A stretch of 64,000 bases of DNA, from contig JABIWH010000065.1 of NCBI GenBank assembly GCA_018701215.1, positions 1 through 64,000 on the forward strand. Direction: 5' to 3'. Below, piece by piece: positions 34,342-43,391 of the stretch. How positions within the stretch are numbered: position 1 is the first letter of the stretch; the number at the start of each line of letters is the position of its first letter. Position numbers and translations under genes: made by a program. The notes under the pieces are model-generated. The model was given only the letters and a program-made list of their open reading frames with translations. It ran no database searches and had not been told where the DNA came from. This DNA is from Rhodospirillaceae bacterium. Lineage in GTDB: Bacteria; Pseudomonadota; Alphaproteobacteria; GCA-2731375.

Positions 34342-35283
34342 CTATGGCAGCCGTTCCTTTAACAGCATGGCGTGCGCGCCGACATGTTGGTTGACCAGCT
34401 GCGTTACTTCCATATCGCAGCAGATGGAACAGAGCGCATAGGCTTCCTCGCGGGATAGCTTGCTGCGCTCACAGATCAGGGTGATCATTTCACGCAAGGC
34501 CTGACGGGCGGCTTCATCCAGGTCCGGATCGATGCCCATGGTGATATGATGCGTCGGCGTTTCCGCCCGTGGCATGGTGAAATGCAGGTCGTCGCGGACT
34601 ATCAATTCGAACCTGCCGTTTAGGCCGGTCTCAATCGCGGTGACGCAAACCTCGCCATTACCCTGGGCCGCATGGCCATCGCCGACGGAGAAATTCGCGC
34701 CCTCGACAAAGATCGGCAGATACAGCGTAGTACCGGCGACTAGGTGTTTCAGGTCTAGATTACCGCCAAAATCGCTGGGTATGATTGATGTCAGCGTGCC
34801 CCGATCCGCTGGTGGCGACACACCCATGACACCAAAGAACGGCGCCAGGGGCACTTCCTGACCCCACGGCAGCTTGCCGATCTGGCGTGCTCTATCCAGG
34901 CCGATATGAAACAGGCGTTCTTCGGAAAAATCATCAGGCAGGGCGCCGGCACCGGGCCGGATGATATTCCAGCCCCAGTCCGCCGCCAGTTCGATATCCA
35001 GAATGCGTACCTCCAACACCATGCCGGGTTTGGCACCCTTTACCGCCACGGGGCCGGTCAGGATATGGCCTGGCACCTGACGCCGCGTCACCTGATCATG
35101 GATCGCGCGCTGTGCCGCCGCAACAGTGAAGGCCCCGCTGTCATCCGGCGTCACATTGGGAGCGCCGGAATAGGTATGGATAGTGACCTGGTCGCCGGAA
35201 TTAATCTCCATCACCGGCCCGCGAGCCGCCTCGAAATAACCCCAATGGATATTGTCGGGCCGTGCATCGACTATATTAGCCAT
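34342..35283 (-). CDS. acetamidase/formamidase family protein
   Basis: A 313-residue protein of the FmdA/AmdA family, zinc-dependent hydrolases of formamide and acetamide. It has PDNIHWGYFEAARGPVMEINSGDQVTIHTYSG at the N-terminus (split over about residues 7-38), the HILTGPVAVKGAKPGMVLEV barrel segment and the FSVGDGHAAQGNGEVCVTAIET segment with the conserved GDGHAAQG zinc-site His. The ATG overlaps the stop of the upstream aldo/keto reductase (TGATG), so I choose it over the 6-residue longer frame. It releases ammonia from a small amide. Confidence 0.85.
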   Translation of the reverse strand: MANIVDARPDNIHWGYFEAARGPVMEINSGDQVTIHTYSGAPNVTPDDSGAFTVAAAQRAIHDQVTRRQVPGHILTGPVAVKGAKPGMVLEVRILDIELAADWGWNIIRPGAGALPDDFSEERLFHIGLDRARQIGKLPWGQEVPLAPFFGVMGVSPPADRGTLTSIIPSDFGGNLDLKHLVAGTTLYLPIFVEGANFSVGDGHAAQGNGEVCVTAIETGLNGRFELIVRDDLHFTMPRAETPTHHITMGIDPDLDEAARQALREMITLICERSKLSREEAYALCSICCDMEVTQLVNQHVGAHAMLLKERLP

Positions 35284-36206
35284 CAGGTTTGCCCCAACCA
35301 TGTTTCACCCATCGCGGCTTCGGCGCGCTGAAAGGCGCTGCGCAGGGCGGCAACCTCGGCCTCGGGCAACGGACCTTTGGCGGCAGCGGCCAGATTGGTG
35401 GCGACATGGCTGGCCTTGGTGGTGCCGACGATGGCGCAGCTAAGGCCCGGCTGAGCGAGCGTGAAGCGCAGGGCAATCTCCGGCCAGTCATCGGCGCCAT
35501 AGCCCAGATCCTCCGGCGTGATGGCCATGGCCGCCAAACGCTGGCCATAGGTCACGGCATAATTCACATACATGCCCCGCTGCTCCGAGATATCCTTCCA
35601 GGCAGCATTGGCGATAGAACGTTTGGCGATGGTACCCACGCTGTTCTGTTGGCACGGCGCCAATACAGCCTCGATATTGGCCTGATCGCAGATGGAGATG
35701 GAGGTTTCGATCACAGCCACATCGTCCAGACCGGCGGCGTAGGCCGCCGCCTCGTTATCGCCGGCATAACCCAGAAAGCGGATCTTGCCGGCATCCCGCG
35801 CCTTGACCAGGGCACCGACCGCCTCGCCCTGTTGCAGGACCTCCAACTCGCAGGAATGCAACAACATGACGTCCAGATGGTCTGTCTGCAGCCGTGTCAA
35901 AGCCCTGTTCAGGGTATTCTCGACACATTCCGCCGACCAGGCCTCGCCCGCGACGCCGTCCATGGCCCGGCCGCATTTCGAAACCAGAACATAGTCATCC
36001 CGGCGATGGCTGATGGTCTTGCCGATCATTTCCTCGGAGCCGTCATAACCGGCGGCGGTATCGACCAGATTGACACCTTGGTCCAACAGTTTGTTGAGGA
36101 GTTCGGCGACTTCAATCTGCTCGGTCTCCAGAAATCCGACGGGCGCGCCGCCGAACCCTAGTAAGGAGACCTCCAAACCGGTCTTGCCAAAACTGCGTCT
36201 TTGCAT
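35283..36206 (-). CDS. aldo/keto reductase
   Basis: A 307-residue NADPH-dependent aldo/keto reductase. The catalytic tetrad is visible: Asp49 (NLVDTAAGY), Tyr54, Lys77 (VLVSKCG) and His117 (VMLLHSCE). The N-terminal FGKTGLEVSLLGFGG and later LRFTLAQPGLSCAIVGT are typical of the YajO/L-galactose-dehydrogenase-like branch. GGGAGGAC precedes the ATG. It is the first gene of a two-gene operon with the acetamidase-type gene, which begins within its stop codon. The substrate could be a sugar aldehyde or L-galactose-like sugar. Confidence 0.85.
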   Translation of the reverse strand: MQRRSFGKTGLEVSLLGFGGAPVGFLETEQIEVAELLNKLLDQGVNLVDTAAGYDGSEEMIGKTISHRRDDYVLVSKCGRAMDGVAGEAWSAECVENTLNRALTRLQTDHLDVMLLHSCELEVLQQGEAVGALVKARDAGKIRFLGYAGDNEAAAYAAGLDDVAVIETSISICDQANIEAVLAPCQQNSVGTIAKRSIANAAWKDISEQRGMYVNYAVTYGQRLAAMAITPEDLGYGADDWPEIALRFTLAQPGLSCAIVGTTKASHVATNLAAAAKGPLPEAEVAALRSAFQRAEAAMGETWLGQT

Positions 36207-36272
36207 TTTTCTTGTCCTCCCAGGTAATTATTGTCCTAATCTTACCGCAGCCTGCTGGAGAATTGGAATAGA

Positions 36273-37088
36273 ATGGAAATGAGCACAGCTTACGTTCCCG
36301 GCCACGAGCCCGGAGAACCGCGTATTGCTTACGACGAAATCGGCGCTGGCCCGCCGGTCGTGTTCCTGCACGGCATCGGCGGCAACCGCACGAACTGGCG
36401 CGAACAACTCCACGCCTGCGCCCCTGACTATCGCGCCATTGCCTGGGATGCCCGTGGCTATGGCCTCTCGGACGACTATGAGGGGGCATTGGATTTTGCC
36501 TATTTCGCCGACGATATGATCCGCCTGCTTGATCATCTGGGAATATCCAAAGCCTTTCTTGTTGGCCTGTCCATGGGCGGACGGATCAGCCAGGACTTGT
36601 ATTTCCGCTATCCTGACCGGGTCGCCGCGATGGTCTTGTGCGACACCTTTCCCGGCACCACGCCGACCTTGCCGCCAAAAGAGCGGGAAGAATTTATCAA
36701 TCTGCGCAAAGGCCCCCTGATCGCCGGCAAGAGTTTGCGGGAAATGGCAGAACCTTTGGCAAAATCCCTGGTCAGCGCCAACGCCGCGCCCGAACATTTC
36801 CAGCGCCTGGTGGAGAGCGTCGAGGCATTGCATCAAGATTCCTATATTAAGACCCTGGAAGCCACCATGCGCTACGACCGTTCGGTCGATATCAGCACCA
36901 TTGCCGTGCCGGTGCAGTTGATCTATGGCGCCGAGGACCGACTGACACCGCCCAGCATCGGCAAGGATATGCAGCGCCAGATCCCGGGCGCCGAGCTGGC
37001 CGTCATCAAGGGCGCGGGGCACCTGGTCAATATTGAACAGGGCGAGGCGTTCAATGCCGTACTGCTCGATTTTCTGGCGCGGCAATAG
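36273..37088 (+). CDS. alpha/beta-fold hydrolase
   Basis: A 271-residue alpha/beta hydrolase. The oxyanion HGIGGNR segment is near residues 33-39. The nucleophile elbow is GLSMGG with Ser100, the acid is in YGAEDRLTP and the base in GAGHLVNIE. The pattern fits 3-oxoadipate enol-lactonase (PcaD)-like esterases. It is divergent from the aldo/keto reductase (67 bp) and precedes a polysaccharide deacetylase-type gene. The actual ester or lactone substrate is unknown. Confidence 0.85.
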   Translation: MEMSTAYVPGHEPGEPRIAYDEIGAGPPVVFLHGIGGNRTNWREQLHACAPDYRAIAWDARGYGLSDDYEGALDFAYFADDMIRLLDHLGISKAFLVGLSMGGRISQDLYFRYPDRVAAMVLCDTFPGTTPTLPPKEREEFINLRKGPLIAGKSLREMAEPLAKSLVSANAAPEHFQRLVESVEALHQDSYIKTLEATMRYDRSVDISTIAVPVQLIYGAEDRLTPPSIGKDMQRQIPGAELAVIKGAGHLVNIEQGEAFNAVLLDFLARQ

Positions 37089-37159
37089 GTGCATTGCGCT
37101 GGAACCCAACTGACCGCACAATCGATACCAGCATTTTTGACATTCAGGTAAGTCTTTGC

Positions 37160-37987
37160 ATGACACAGCACATTGTTTGTTTGACGTTCGATTTTGATGT
37201 GATGTCGGGGCATATCGCCCGTGGCATGACGACACCCACGCCGATCTCGCGCGGCGAGTTCGGCATCGTCGGGGCCTCGCGCATTCTGCCTTTGCTGGCG
37301 GCTCAGGAGATACCCTCCACCTGGTTTATCCCCGGCTTTACCATCGAAACCTATCCCGAAGCCTGCGCCCAGGTGGTGAGCGGCGGCCATGAAATCGGCC
37401 ATCATGGCTGGACCCATGTGCAACCTGCCCTATTGGACCCGGATCAGGAAGAAGAGGAAATGATCCGCGCCAACGACGCGATCAAGCGCCTGACGGGCCA
37501 GACCGCGCGGGGCTATCGTTCCCCAGCCTGGGATTTGAGCCCCCATACCCTCGAATTTTTGCTGAAACATGGCTTCCACTACGAAAGCTCCATGATGGGG
37601 CACGACTATTCCCCCTACCGTATCCGCCAGGGCGATGAGATCGATCTGCATAAGCCCATGGTCTTCGGCCCGGAAACCGCATTGATCGAGATGCCGATCA
37701 GTTGGTCACAGGACGATCATCCACATTTCGAGATGACGGCGGCCAGGGACGGCCACCGTAACGCCAACAGTGTTATGGAAAACTGGGTCGATGATTTTAT
37801 CTATATGACCCGCTGCACGGACTGGGGCATCATCACCTATACCTGCCATCCCTATGTGATCGGGCGCGGTCACCGCATGCTGATGCTGGAACGCTTCATC
37901 GATAGGCTGCGCGATCTGGGAGCCGTGTTCATGAGCATGGAGGATGCCGCCCAGCTTTACGATGCGCGGGAACCCTTCAACGGCTAG
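37160..37987 (+). CDS. polysaccharide deacetylase family protein (PgdA-like)
   Basis: A 275-residue NodB-homology carbohydrate esterase 4 protein. The TFDFD motif (9-13) supplies the catalytic and metal Asp, and HEIGHHGWTH (77-86) supplies the metal His pair, His82 and His86. The arrangement resembles Helicobacter PgdA and cyclic imidases/N-deacetylases of this fold rather than exported chitin deacetylases: no signal peptide is seen. A cytosolic role on a small amide or a cyclic imide fits the neighbouring amidase genes. ATG at 37160 is chosen for the conserved start; it overlaps the convergent gene's stop by 4 bp. Confidence 0.85.
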   Translation: MTQHIVCLTFDFDVMSGHIARGMTTPTPISRGEFGIVGASRILPLLAAQEIPSTWFIPGFTIETYPEACAQVVSGGHEIGHHGWTHVQPALLDPDQEEEEMIRANDAIKRLTGQTARGYRSPAWDLSPHTLEFLLKHGFHYESSMMGHDYSPYRIRQGDEIDLHKPMVFGPETALIEMPISWSQDDHPHFEMTAARDGHRNANSVMENWVDDFIYMTRCTDWGIITYTCHPYVIGRGHRMLMLERFIDRLRDLGAVFMSMEDAAQLYDAREPFNG

Positions 37988-38946
37988 TTCACTTTCTCCA
38001 ACTTCTTCAGCGTGCTCAGAAACGCCGGCATGGGCCGGTCGCCAAACGAGGCCGGCCAGTTGGTGTAGCTGACTTCGCCCACATAAATATCGCCCCGCGA
38101 ATCCATGGCCAAGCCGTGCGGCGCCATGAAATGGCCAGGCTCCAGGACAAAGCCATCCTCACCGCCCAGACGGGCTATGCGTTCGCCTTTGCTCGTGACA
38201 ATGGTCAGCCGCGGACCCAGGTTTGGCATATGGCGGTTGACCGGCATGCCTGGACCCAGTTCGCCAATCACGCAGTTGGGGCAGTTGCCGCGTGGCATGA
38301 ACAGGCCGCAGGGGCGGTGCAGATTGTTCCATTGGGTTTCGTATTTGCCATTGGTATCGAATACCTGGACGCGGTGGTTCTCCCGGTCCGCCACATAGAT
38401 CCAGCCGTCATCATCGGCGACAATATTGTGGACGATGTTGAACTGGCCCGGGTCGCTGCCCGGCTCGCCCCAGGACATCACCAATTTGCCGTCCGGAGAA
38501 TACTTGTGGACCCTGGCATTTCCGTAACCGTCGGAAACAAAGATATGGTTGTCGGGCGATAAAGCGGTGTGGGTGCAGCGGTGAAACGGCTCGCCACTAA
38601 CATAGGGCGCCGGTTCGCCGGGCACACCGATTTCCATCAGTACCTTTCCCTCCGGCGTGATTTTGCGCACGGTATGATCGCCATCGTCAGTGCAATACAG
38701 GGCATCGTCGGGGCCGATATGCAGGCCATGGGCGCGCTGAAAGATATCGCTGCCCCAGGAGCGCAGGAAATTGCCCTCCCGGTCGAATACGATCATCGGC
38801 TGGCGGCCCCGGTTGAAGACATAGACCTGATCCTTGCTGTCGATACCAATGCCGGCAACATCACGAAAGTCCCAGCCTTCAGGCAATTTGGCCCAATCTT
38901 CCCGCACGCGGTATTTGTAGTCGCCTTCGCCCAAAGTGATCGACAT
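37984..38946 (-). CDS. NHL-repeat/six-bladed beta-propeller protein
   Basis: A 320-residue protein made of NHL repeats. Repeated units such as IGIDSKDQVYVFNRGRQPMIVFD, LHIGPDDALYCTDDGDHTVRKI, TALSPDNHIFVSDGYGNARVHKY and IYVADRENHRVQVF each contribute a propeller blade; HRV and HTV ends match the NHL consensus. The pattern resembles peptidyl-alpha-hydroxyglycine alpha-amidating lyase-like bacterial proteins. No signal peptide is visible. The function is unknown. The ribosome site is GGAGAGG. Confidence 0.8.
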   Translation of the reverse strand: MSITLGEGDYKYRVREDWAKLPEGWDFRDVAGIGIDSKDQVYVFNRGRQPMIVFDREGNFLRSWGSDIFQRAHGLHIGPDDALYCTDDGDHTVRKITPEGKVLMEIGVPGEPAPYVSGEPFHRCTHTALSPDNHIFVSDGYGNARVHKYSPDGKLVMSWGEPGSDPGQFNIVHNIVADDDGWIYVADRENHRVQVFDTNGKYETQWNNLHRPCGLFMPRGNCPNCVIGELGPGMPVNRHMPNLGPRLTIVTSKGERIARLGGEDGFVLEPGHFMAPHGLAMDSRGDIYVGEVSYTNWPASFGDRPMPAFLSTLKKLEKVN

Positions 38947-39093
38947 GCCAATTCCTCTCCAAAAATGATGACGTATTGTCCATTAATCGGGCTGAGATGT
39001 GAAGACGGACAAATCAACCACTTGGCGCGGGCGCCAGTCCGGGCCAAAATAGCCATAACAAAATGAACTTGAGCGGAGTGGAGCGAAGCAGCC

Positions 39094-40239
39094 ATGAGTA
39101 TCGATGACGCCGTAAATTTCGAAGACCTGCGCCAGCTAGCCAAACAGCGCTTACCCAAGATCTGTTTTGATTTTATCGAGGGTGGCGCCGATGACGAAAT
39201 CGGTCTGGACCGAAACCAACAAGCGTTCCGCGACTTGCCCCTGGTACCCCGTTATCTTGTCGATGTGGACAAGCGTGATCTGACAAAGGAATTATTCGGC
39301 CGCAAATACGATCTGCCGTTTGGTATTTCACCCACGGGTCTGGCAGGCATGTTCCGCCGCGGCGGCGATATGATGCTGGCCCAGGCCGCCCGGGACGCCA
39401 ATGTGCCGTTCGTAATGTCCGGCTCCTCTAATGCCTCGATCGAAGATCTGGGCAAGCTGGCGCCGGAGCACGGCTGGTATCAGCTGTATGCCGCGCGGGA
39501 TAAATCCGTATCCGAGGACATGATCCGCCGCGCCGATGCGGCGGGGCTTGACGGCCTGGTTCTGACCGTGGACGTGCCGGTGCATTCAAATCGGGAACGC
39601 AATACGCGCAACCGCTTTGGCCGGCCCTTGCGCCTGAGCCTGGCAACCAAACTTGACGCGCTCAACTATCCCGGTTGGCTGATGGACTATTTAAAGGGCG
39701 GCCTGCCGATGTTTCCCAATTGGCTGCCCTACGCGGGCGAGGGCGCGGATGCGGACAAAGTCGCCGATTTCATGTCCTCCATGACAACGCCGCCCCTGAC
39801 TTGGGACGACGTCGCGCGGTTTAGGGAAATCTGGCCGCGCAAATTCATCCTCAAAGGCATCATGCATCCGGACGACGCCATCAAGGCTGCGGAGCTGGGC
39901 TGTGATGGTATCGTGGTTTCCAATCATGGTGCGCGGCAATTGGACCGCGCGCCGGGTTCGATCGAGGTACTGCCCGCCATCTCGGCGGCGGTGGGGGATC
40001 GCATGACCATCATGCTGGACAGCGGTATCCAGCGCGGCTCCGACATCGCCACGGCGCTGTGCCTGGGCGCCGATTTCGTCTTTGTCGGCCGGGCCACGCT
40101 GTACGGCGTCACCGCGGGCGGAATGGCGGGCGCCACCAAGGCGATCGAGATCCTGCGCCGGGAGCTCGACCTAGTCATGGGTCAAATCGGCGTCTCGGAC
40201 CTGGCCAGCCTGAACGAGGATTTTATTTTTAGAGGGTAA
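39094..40239 (+). CDS. FMN-dependent alpha-hydroxy-acid oxidase/dehydrogenase
   Basis: A 381-residue TIM-barrel flavoprotein of the lactate/glycolate/mandelate oxidase family. It contains the N-terminal CFDFIEGGADDE segment, PTGLAGMFRRGGD, the FMN-proximal YQLYAARD strand and the family signature SNHGARQLDRAP with the catalytic His and substrate-binding Arg. The length equals that of LldD. It oxidises an L-2-hydroxy acid to the keto acid. The substrate (lactate, glycolate, mandelate) cannot be fixed. A hairpin follows 16 bp after its stop. Confidence 0.9.
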   Translation: MSIDDAVNFEDLRQLAKQRLPKICFDFIEGGADDEIGLDRNQQAFRDLPLVPRYLVDVDKRDLTKELFGRKYDLPFGISPTGLAGMFRRGGDMMLAQAARDANVPFVMSGSSNASIEDLGKLAPEHGWYQLYAARDKSVSEDMIRRADAAGLDGLVLTVDVPVHSNRERNTRNRFGRPLRLSLATKLDALNYPGWLMDYLKGGLPMFPNWLPYAGEGADADKVADFMSSMTTPPLTWDDVARFREIWPRKFILKGIMHPDDAIKAAELGCDGIVVSNHGARQLDRAPGSIEVLPAISAAVGDRMTIMLDSGIQRGSDIATALCLGADFVFVGRATLYGVTAGGMAGATKAIEILRRELDLVMGQIGVSDLASLNEDFIFRG

Positions 40240-40254
40240 AAAGAGCGTACTTCG

Positions 40255-40274
40255 GGGCGAAACGGGTTTCGCCC
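40255..40274. terminator. strong hairpin between convergent genes
   Basis: GGGCGAAA (40255-40262) pairs perfectly with TTTCGCCC (40267-40274) around a 4-base CGGG loop. It is 3 bp from the RND gene's stop on one side and 16 bp from the hydroxy-acid oxidase stop on the other, a good position for a bidirectional terminator. There is no T run. Confidence 0.55.
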
Positions 40275-40277
40275 GGG

Positions 40278-43200
40278 CTATTCCGCCGCATTGCCAAATA
40301 CGGCCTGCTCGGCCTCGCTCAATTCCTCGGATAGGCGGCGGCCAGCATGGGCGCGCGGGGCCCTGAAAGGTGCCAGCAGACTGTAGATCACCGGGATCAG
40401 CACCAGGGTGAAAACCGTGGCCATGCCCAGACCGCCGAAGACGACCCAACCAATCGCGGCGCGGGCTTCCATGCCGGGGCCGCTACCCAGGATCAGCGGC
40501 AGGGCGCCCAGCACCGTGGATAGCATGGTCATCACCACCGGGCGCAGGCGCGTCAGGGCAGCCTCGCGCACCGCGTCATGCACGGATAGGCCCTTGTCAC
40601 GCAGTTGATCGGCGAATTCCACCACCAGAATGCCGTTCTTGGCCATCAGACCAACCAGCATGACAAGGCCGATCTGGCTATAGATATTGAGGGAGGAATC
40701 CGTGAACTTCAGGGCGAAGACCGCTGCCGCCAGGCCGAACGGCACCGTGAGTACGATGACCACGGCGGAAAACACGCTCTCGAACTGCGCCGCCAGGACC
40801 AGCAGTACCACCAATATGGCCACCGCGAAGGTGATCGCCACATCGTTGTTGGCATCCTGCAGGGTTGCCGCCTCGCGGATGAAACGCAGGCCAATACCTG
40901 ACGGCAGGATCTCCTCCGCCAAGGCTTCCACATCCGCCATCGCCTCGGGCAGGGTATAGCCAGGTGCCAGCGGTGCATCGATTTCGATGGCGCGGCTTTG
41001 TCCGGACCGATCAAGCTCCGCCGCCACGCCGACTTCCTCCAACGAGATGAAGGCGGACAACGGCACCAGATCACCGCTTGCCGTGGGCACGAACAGATTG
41101 CTCAGGTCCGAAGGATCGTTGATGGCACCGGCGGCGGATTCGATGCGCACAGGAATGGTGCGGTCGTTGACGTTCAGTTCAGCCACCTTCAGGCCATCGA
41201 CCATGGCCCTCAAGGTATCGGCAACACCTTCCACCTCAACGCCCAGATCCTCGGCCCGGCCCCGGTCCACCTTGACCGATAGCTGCGGTTGGGTCTGCTG
41301 ATATTCAATCTCGGGGTCTTCCAAATTCGGAATGCGCTCGTGCATGGCGGCCAGGAACAAATCGGCGGCTGAGGCGATATCCTTGTAGTTGCCCCCGGTC
41401 AGGGTAAATTCCAGCCGCCCGCCGGAGCGGCGCAGGTTCAAGCTGTTAGGCTGGCTGACCCGTGCGGTCGCACCTGGAATGGCCTTCAAAGGCCCACGTA
41501 GGGTCTTGGCGATATCGTTCTGGCTGCGCGTCCGCTCGGACCAGGGCGTCAGGGGCGCCATCAGAAAGACGCGATTTAGATCCCAGCGCCCGACGATGGC
41601 GAAGATATTGCTGACCTCGCCATTCTCGCGCAACGGCTCCAATATGGCTTCTGCCTGGGCGGATTGGCGGTCCATATAATCCAGGCCGACGCCGTCGGGG
41701 CCCTGCATATAGATGACGATTGCGCCCCGGTCCTCTTTCGGCAGCAGCTCCCTGTCGATGCTGGGATAGAGTGCTCCGGCACCAGCCGCAAGTAGTGCCG
41801 CACAGCCGAGAACCAGCACCGGCGCACCGAGGGTAAAATCCAACAGGCGCTCGTACAGGCCGGTGATCCGCCCGCCAAACCTCGCCAGCAGGCCGGGTGC
41901 CGTCGTTTTGGGCGCGCCCCAATCAGCGGGCAGGCGCGCTGCCAGCATGGGGCAGAGGGTCAGGGCGACAAAGGAGGATATGGCCACGGCAATGGCCAGG
42001 ACAAAACCGAATTCGCTGAATAGTTTGCCCGCCACGCTGGGCAGGAACGCTATGGGCAGAAATACCGAAATCAAGGTCGCCGTGGTCGCCAGCACCGCGA
42101 AAAATACCTGCCGGGTGCCCAATACAGCGGCAGCCAGGGGACCCTTGCCCAAGGACCGCTGACGCTGAACATTCTCCACCACCACGATGGCATCATCGAC
42201 AATCATGCCCGTCGCCAGCACCAGAGCCAGCAGGGTCAGGATATTGATGGAAAAGCCCAACAGCCAAATGGCGGCGATGGTTCCGGACAAGGCGATGGGG
42301 ATGGCCACGGCGGGGATCAGGGTTGGGCGCACGGCGGTCATGAAGGCGTAAATCACCGCGATCACCACAAGGGTGGCGATGCCCAGGCTGTAGACCACCT
42401 CGCGGATCGAGCCGCGGATGAAGCGGGCATCGTCGGAGATCTTGATCACCTCAGCGCCTTTCAGACGCTTGTTCAGGCGCTCGACGGCGCGGTCGACGCC
42501 ATCGGAGATGGCGATGGTGTTGGACTTGGCCTTGCGGATCAGCGCCATGCCGATCACCTTGCGGCCATTCAACAAGGTATGGCTGAGGGCTTCCGCCGGG
42601 CCGTAGATGGCACGGGCGACATCGCCCAGGCGAACATGGTCGTTAATTGCCAGCTGTTCCACATCCCCTGGCCGCCAAAGTGAGGCATCGGCGCGGACCA
42701 GCAACATCTGATCGTCGGATTTGAAACTACCCGCCGGCACATCCATGTCCGTGCTCTCCAACACCTTGGCGACATCACTGATGGACAGGTGATAGCTGGC
42801 CAGTCGCATGGGATCGACCACCACGCGCAACACGCGTTTGCGGTCGCCGAACAGATTGACGATGGCAACACCTTCGATCGCCGCCAGCTCTGGCTTGACG
42901 TCATCCTCGGCCAGCTCGGTCAGGGCCTCTTGCGAGAGATGCTCGGATGTCAGGGCCAGGCGGATAATGGGGCGGGCGTTACTGTCCGCCTTGACCACGA
43001 CGATATCCTCCACCCCCTCGGGCAGGCGCCGTTCGACCCCAGCGACGGCCTCGCGCACATCGTTGGCGGCGACGTCAATATCAACATTGGCGCCAAACTG
43101 CGCAAAGATGCGGGCGTTGTCCTCTTCCGAGGCCGAGGCGATAATCTTGACGCCGGCGACCCGGGCCACCGCACTTTCAATAACGGAGGTCACTTCCGCA

Positions 43201-43391
43201 TCCATGGTTTCAGGCGAGGCACCTTCGAAGAAGGCGCGGACGCTGACCCACGGGCGGTCCACGTCCGGCAGCTCGCGGACCTCCACGCCCAACAGGGCGC
43301 CGAGCCCGGCGACGATGATCAAAAGGTTCAGAACGACAATCAGCGTCGGCCGGCGCACGGCCAGGGAGGGCAGATCACCGAGCCCGACCAT
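40278..43391 (-). CDS. efflux RND transporter permease subunit
   Basis: A 1037-residue RND inner-membrane pump. The N-terminal helix is followed by a large periplasmic domain starting VRELPDVDRPWVSVRAFFEGASPETMDAEVTSVIE (about 34-68), then the transmembrane block with LATGMIVDDAIVVVENVQRQ. The two adjacent Asp residues are the proton-relay pair of HAE1-type pumps. A second periplasmic loop and helix block follow, with NGILVVEFADQLRDKG near the C-terminus. It exports hydrophobic or amphiphilic compounds together with the adaptor encoded just upstream (1-base overlap, TAATG). The outer-membrane channel is not encoded here. Confidence 0.9.
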   Translation of the reverse strand: MVGLGDLPSLAVRRPTLIVVLNLLIIVAGLGALLGVEVRELPDVDRPWVSVRAFFEGASPETMDAEVTSVIESAVARVAGVKIIASASEEDNARIFAQFGANVDIDVAANDVREAVAGVERRLPEGVEDIVVVKADSNARPIIRLALTSEHLSQEALTELAEDDVKPELAAIEGVAIVNLFGDRKRVLRVVVDPMRLASYHLSISDVAKVLESTDMDVPAGSFKSDDQMLLVRADASLWRPGDVEQLAINDHVRLGDVARAIYGPAEALSHTLLNGRKVIGMALIRKAKSNTIAISDGVDRAVERLNKRLKGAEVIKISDDARFIRGSIREVVYSLGIATLVVIAVIYAFMTAVRPTLIPAVAIPIALSGTIAAIWLLGFSINILTLLALVLATGMIVDDAIVVVENVQRQRSLGKGPLAAAVLGTRQVFFAVLATTATLISVFLPIAFLPSVAGKLFSEFGFVLAIAVAISSFVALTLCPMLAARLPADWGAPKTTAPGLLARFGGRITGLYERLLDFTLGAPVLVLGCAALLAAGAGALYPSIDRELLPKEDRGAIVIYMQGPDGVGLDYMDRQSAQAEAILEPLRENGEVSNIFAIVGRWDLNRVFLMAPLTPWSERTRSQNDIAKTLRGPLKAIPGATARVSQPNSLNLRRSGGRLEFTLTGGNYKDIASAADLFLAAMHERIPNLEDPEIEYQQTQPQLSVKVDRGRAEDLGVEVEGVADTLRAMVDGLKVAELNVNDRTIPVRIESAAGAINDPSDLSNLFVPTASGDLVPLSAFISLEEVGVAAELDRSGQSRAIEIDAPLAPGYTLPEAMADVEALAEEILPSGIGLRFIREAATLQDANNDVAITFAVAILVVLLVLAAQFESVFSAVVIVLTVPFGLAAAVFALKFTDSSLNIYSQIGLVMLVGLMAKNGILVVEFADQLRDKGLSVHDAVREAALTRLRPVVMTMLSTVLGALPLILGSGPGMEARAAIGWVVFGGLGMATVFTLVLIPVIYSLLAPFRAPRAHAGRRLSEELSEAEQAVFGNAAE

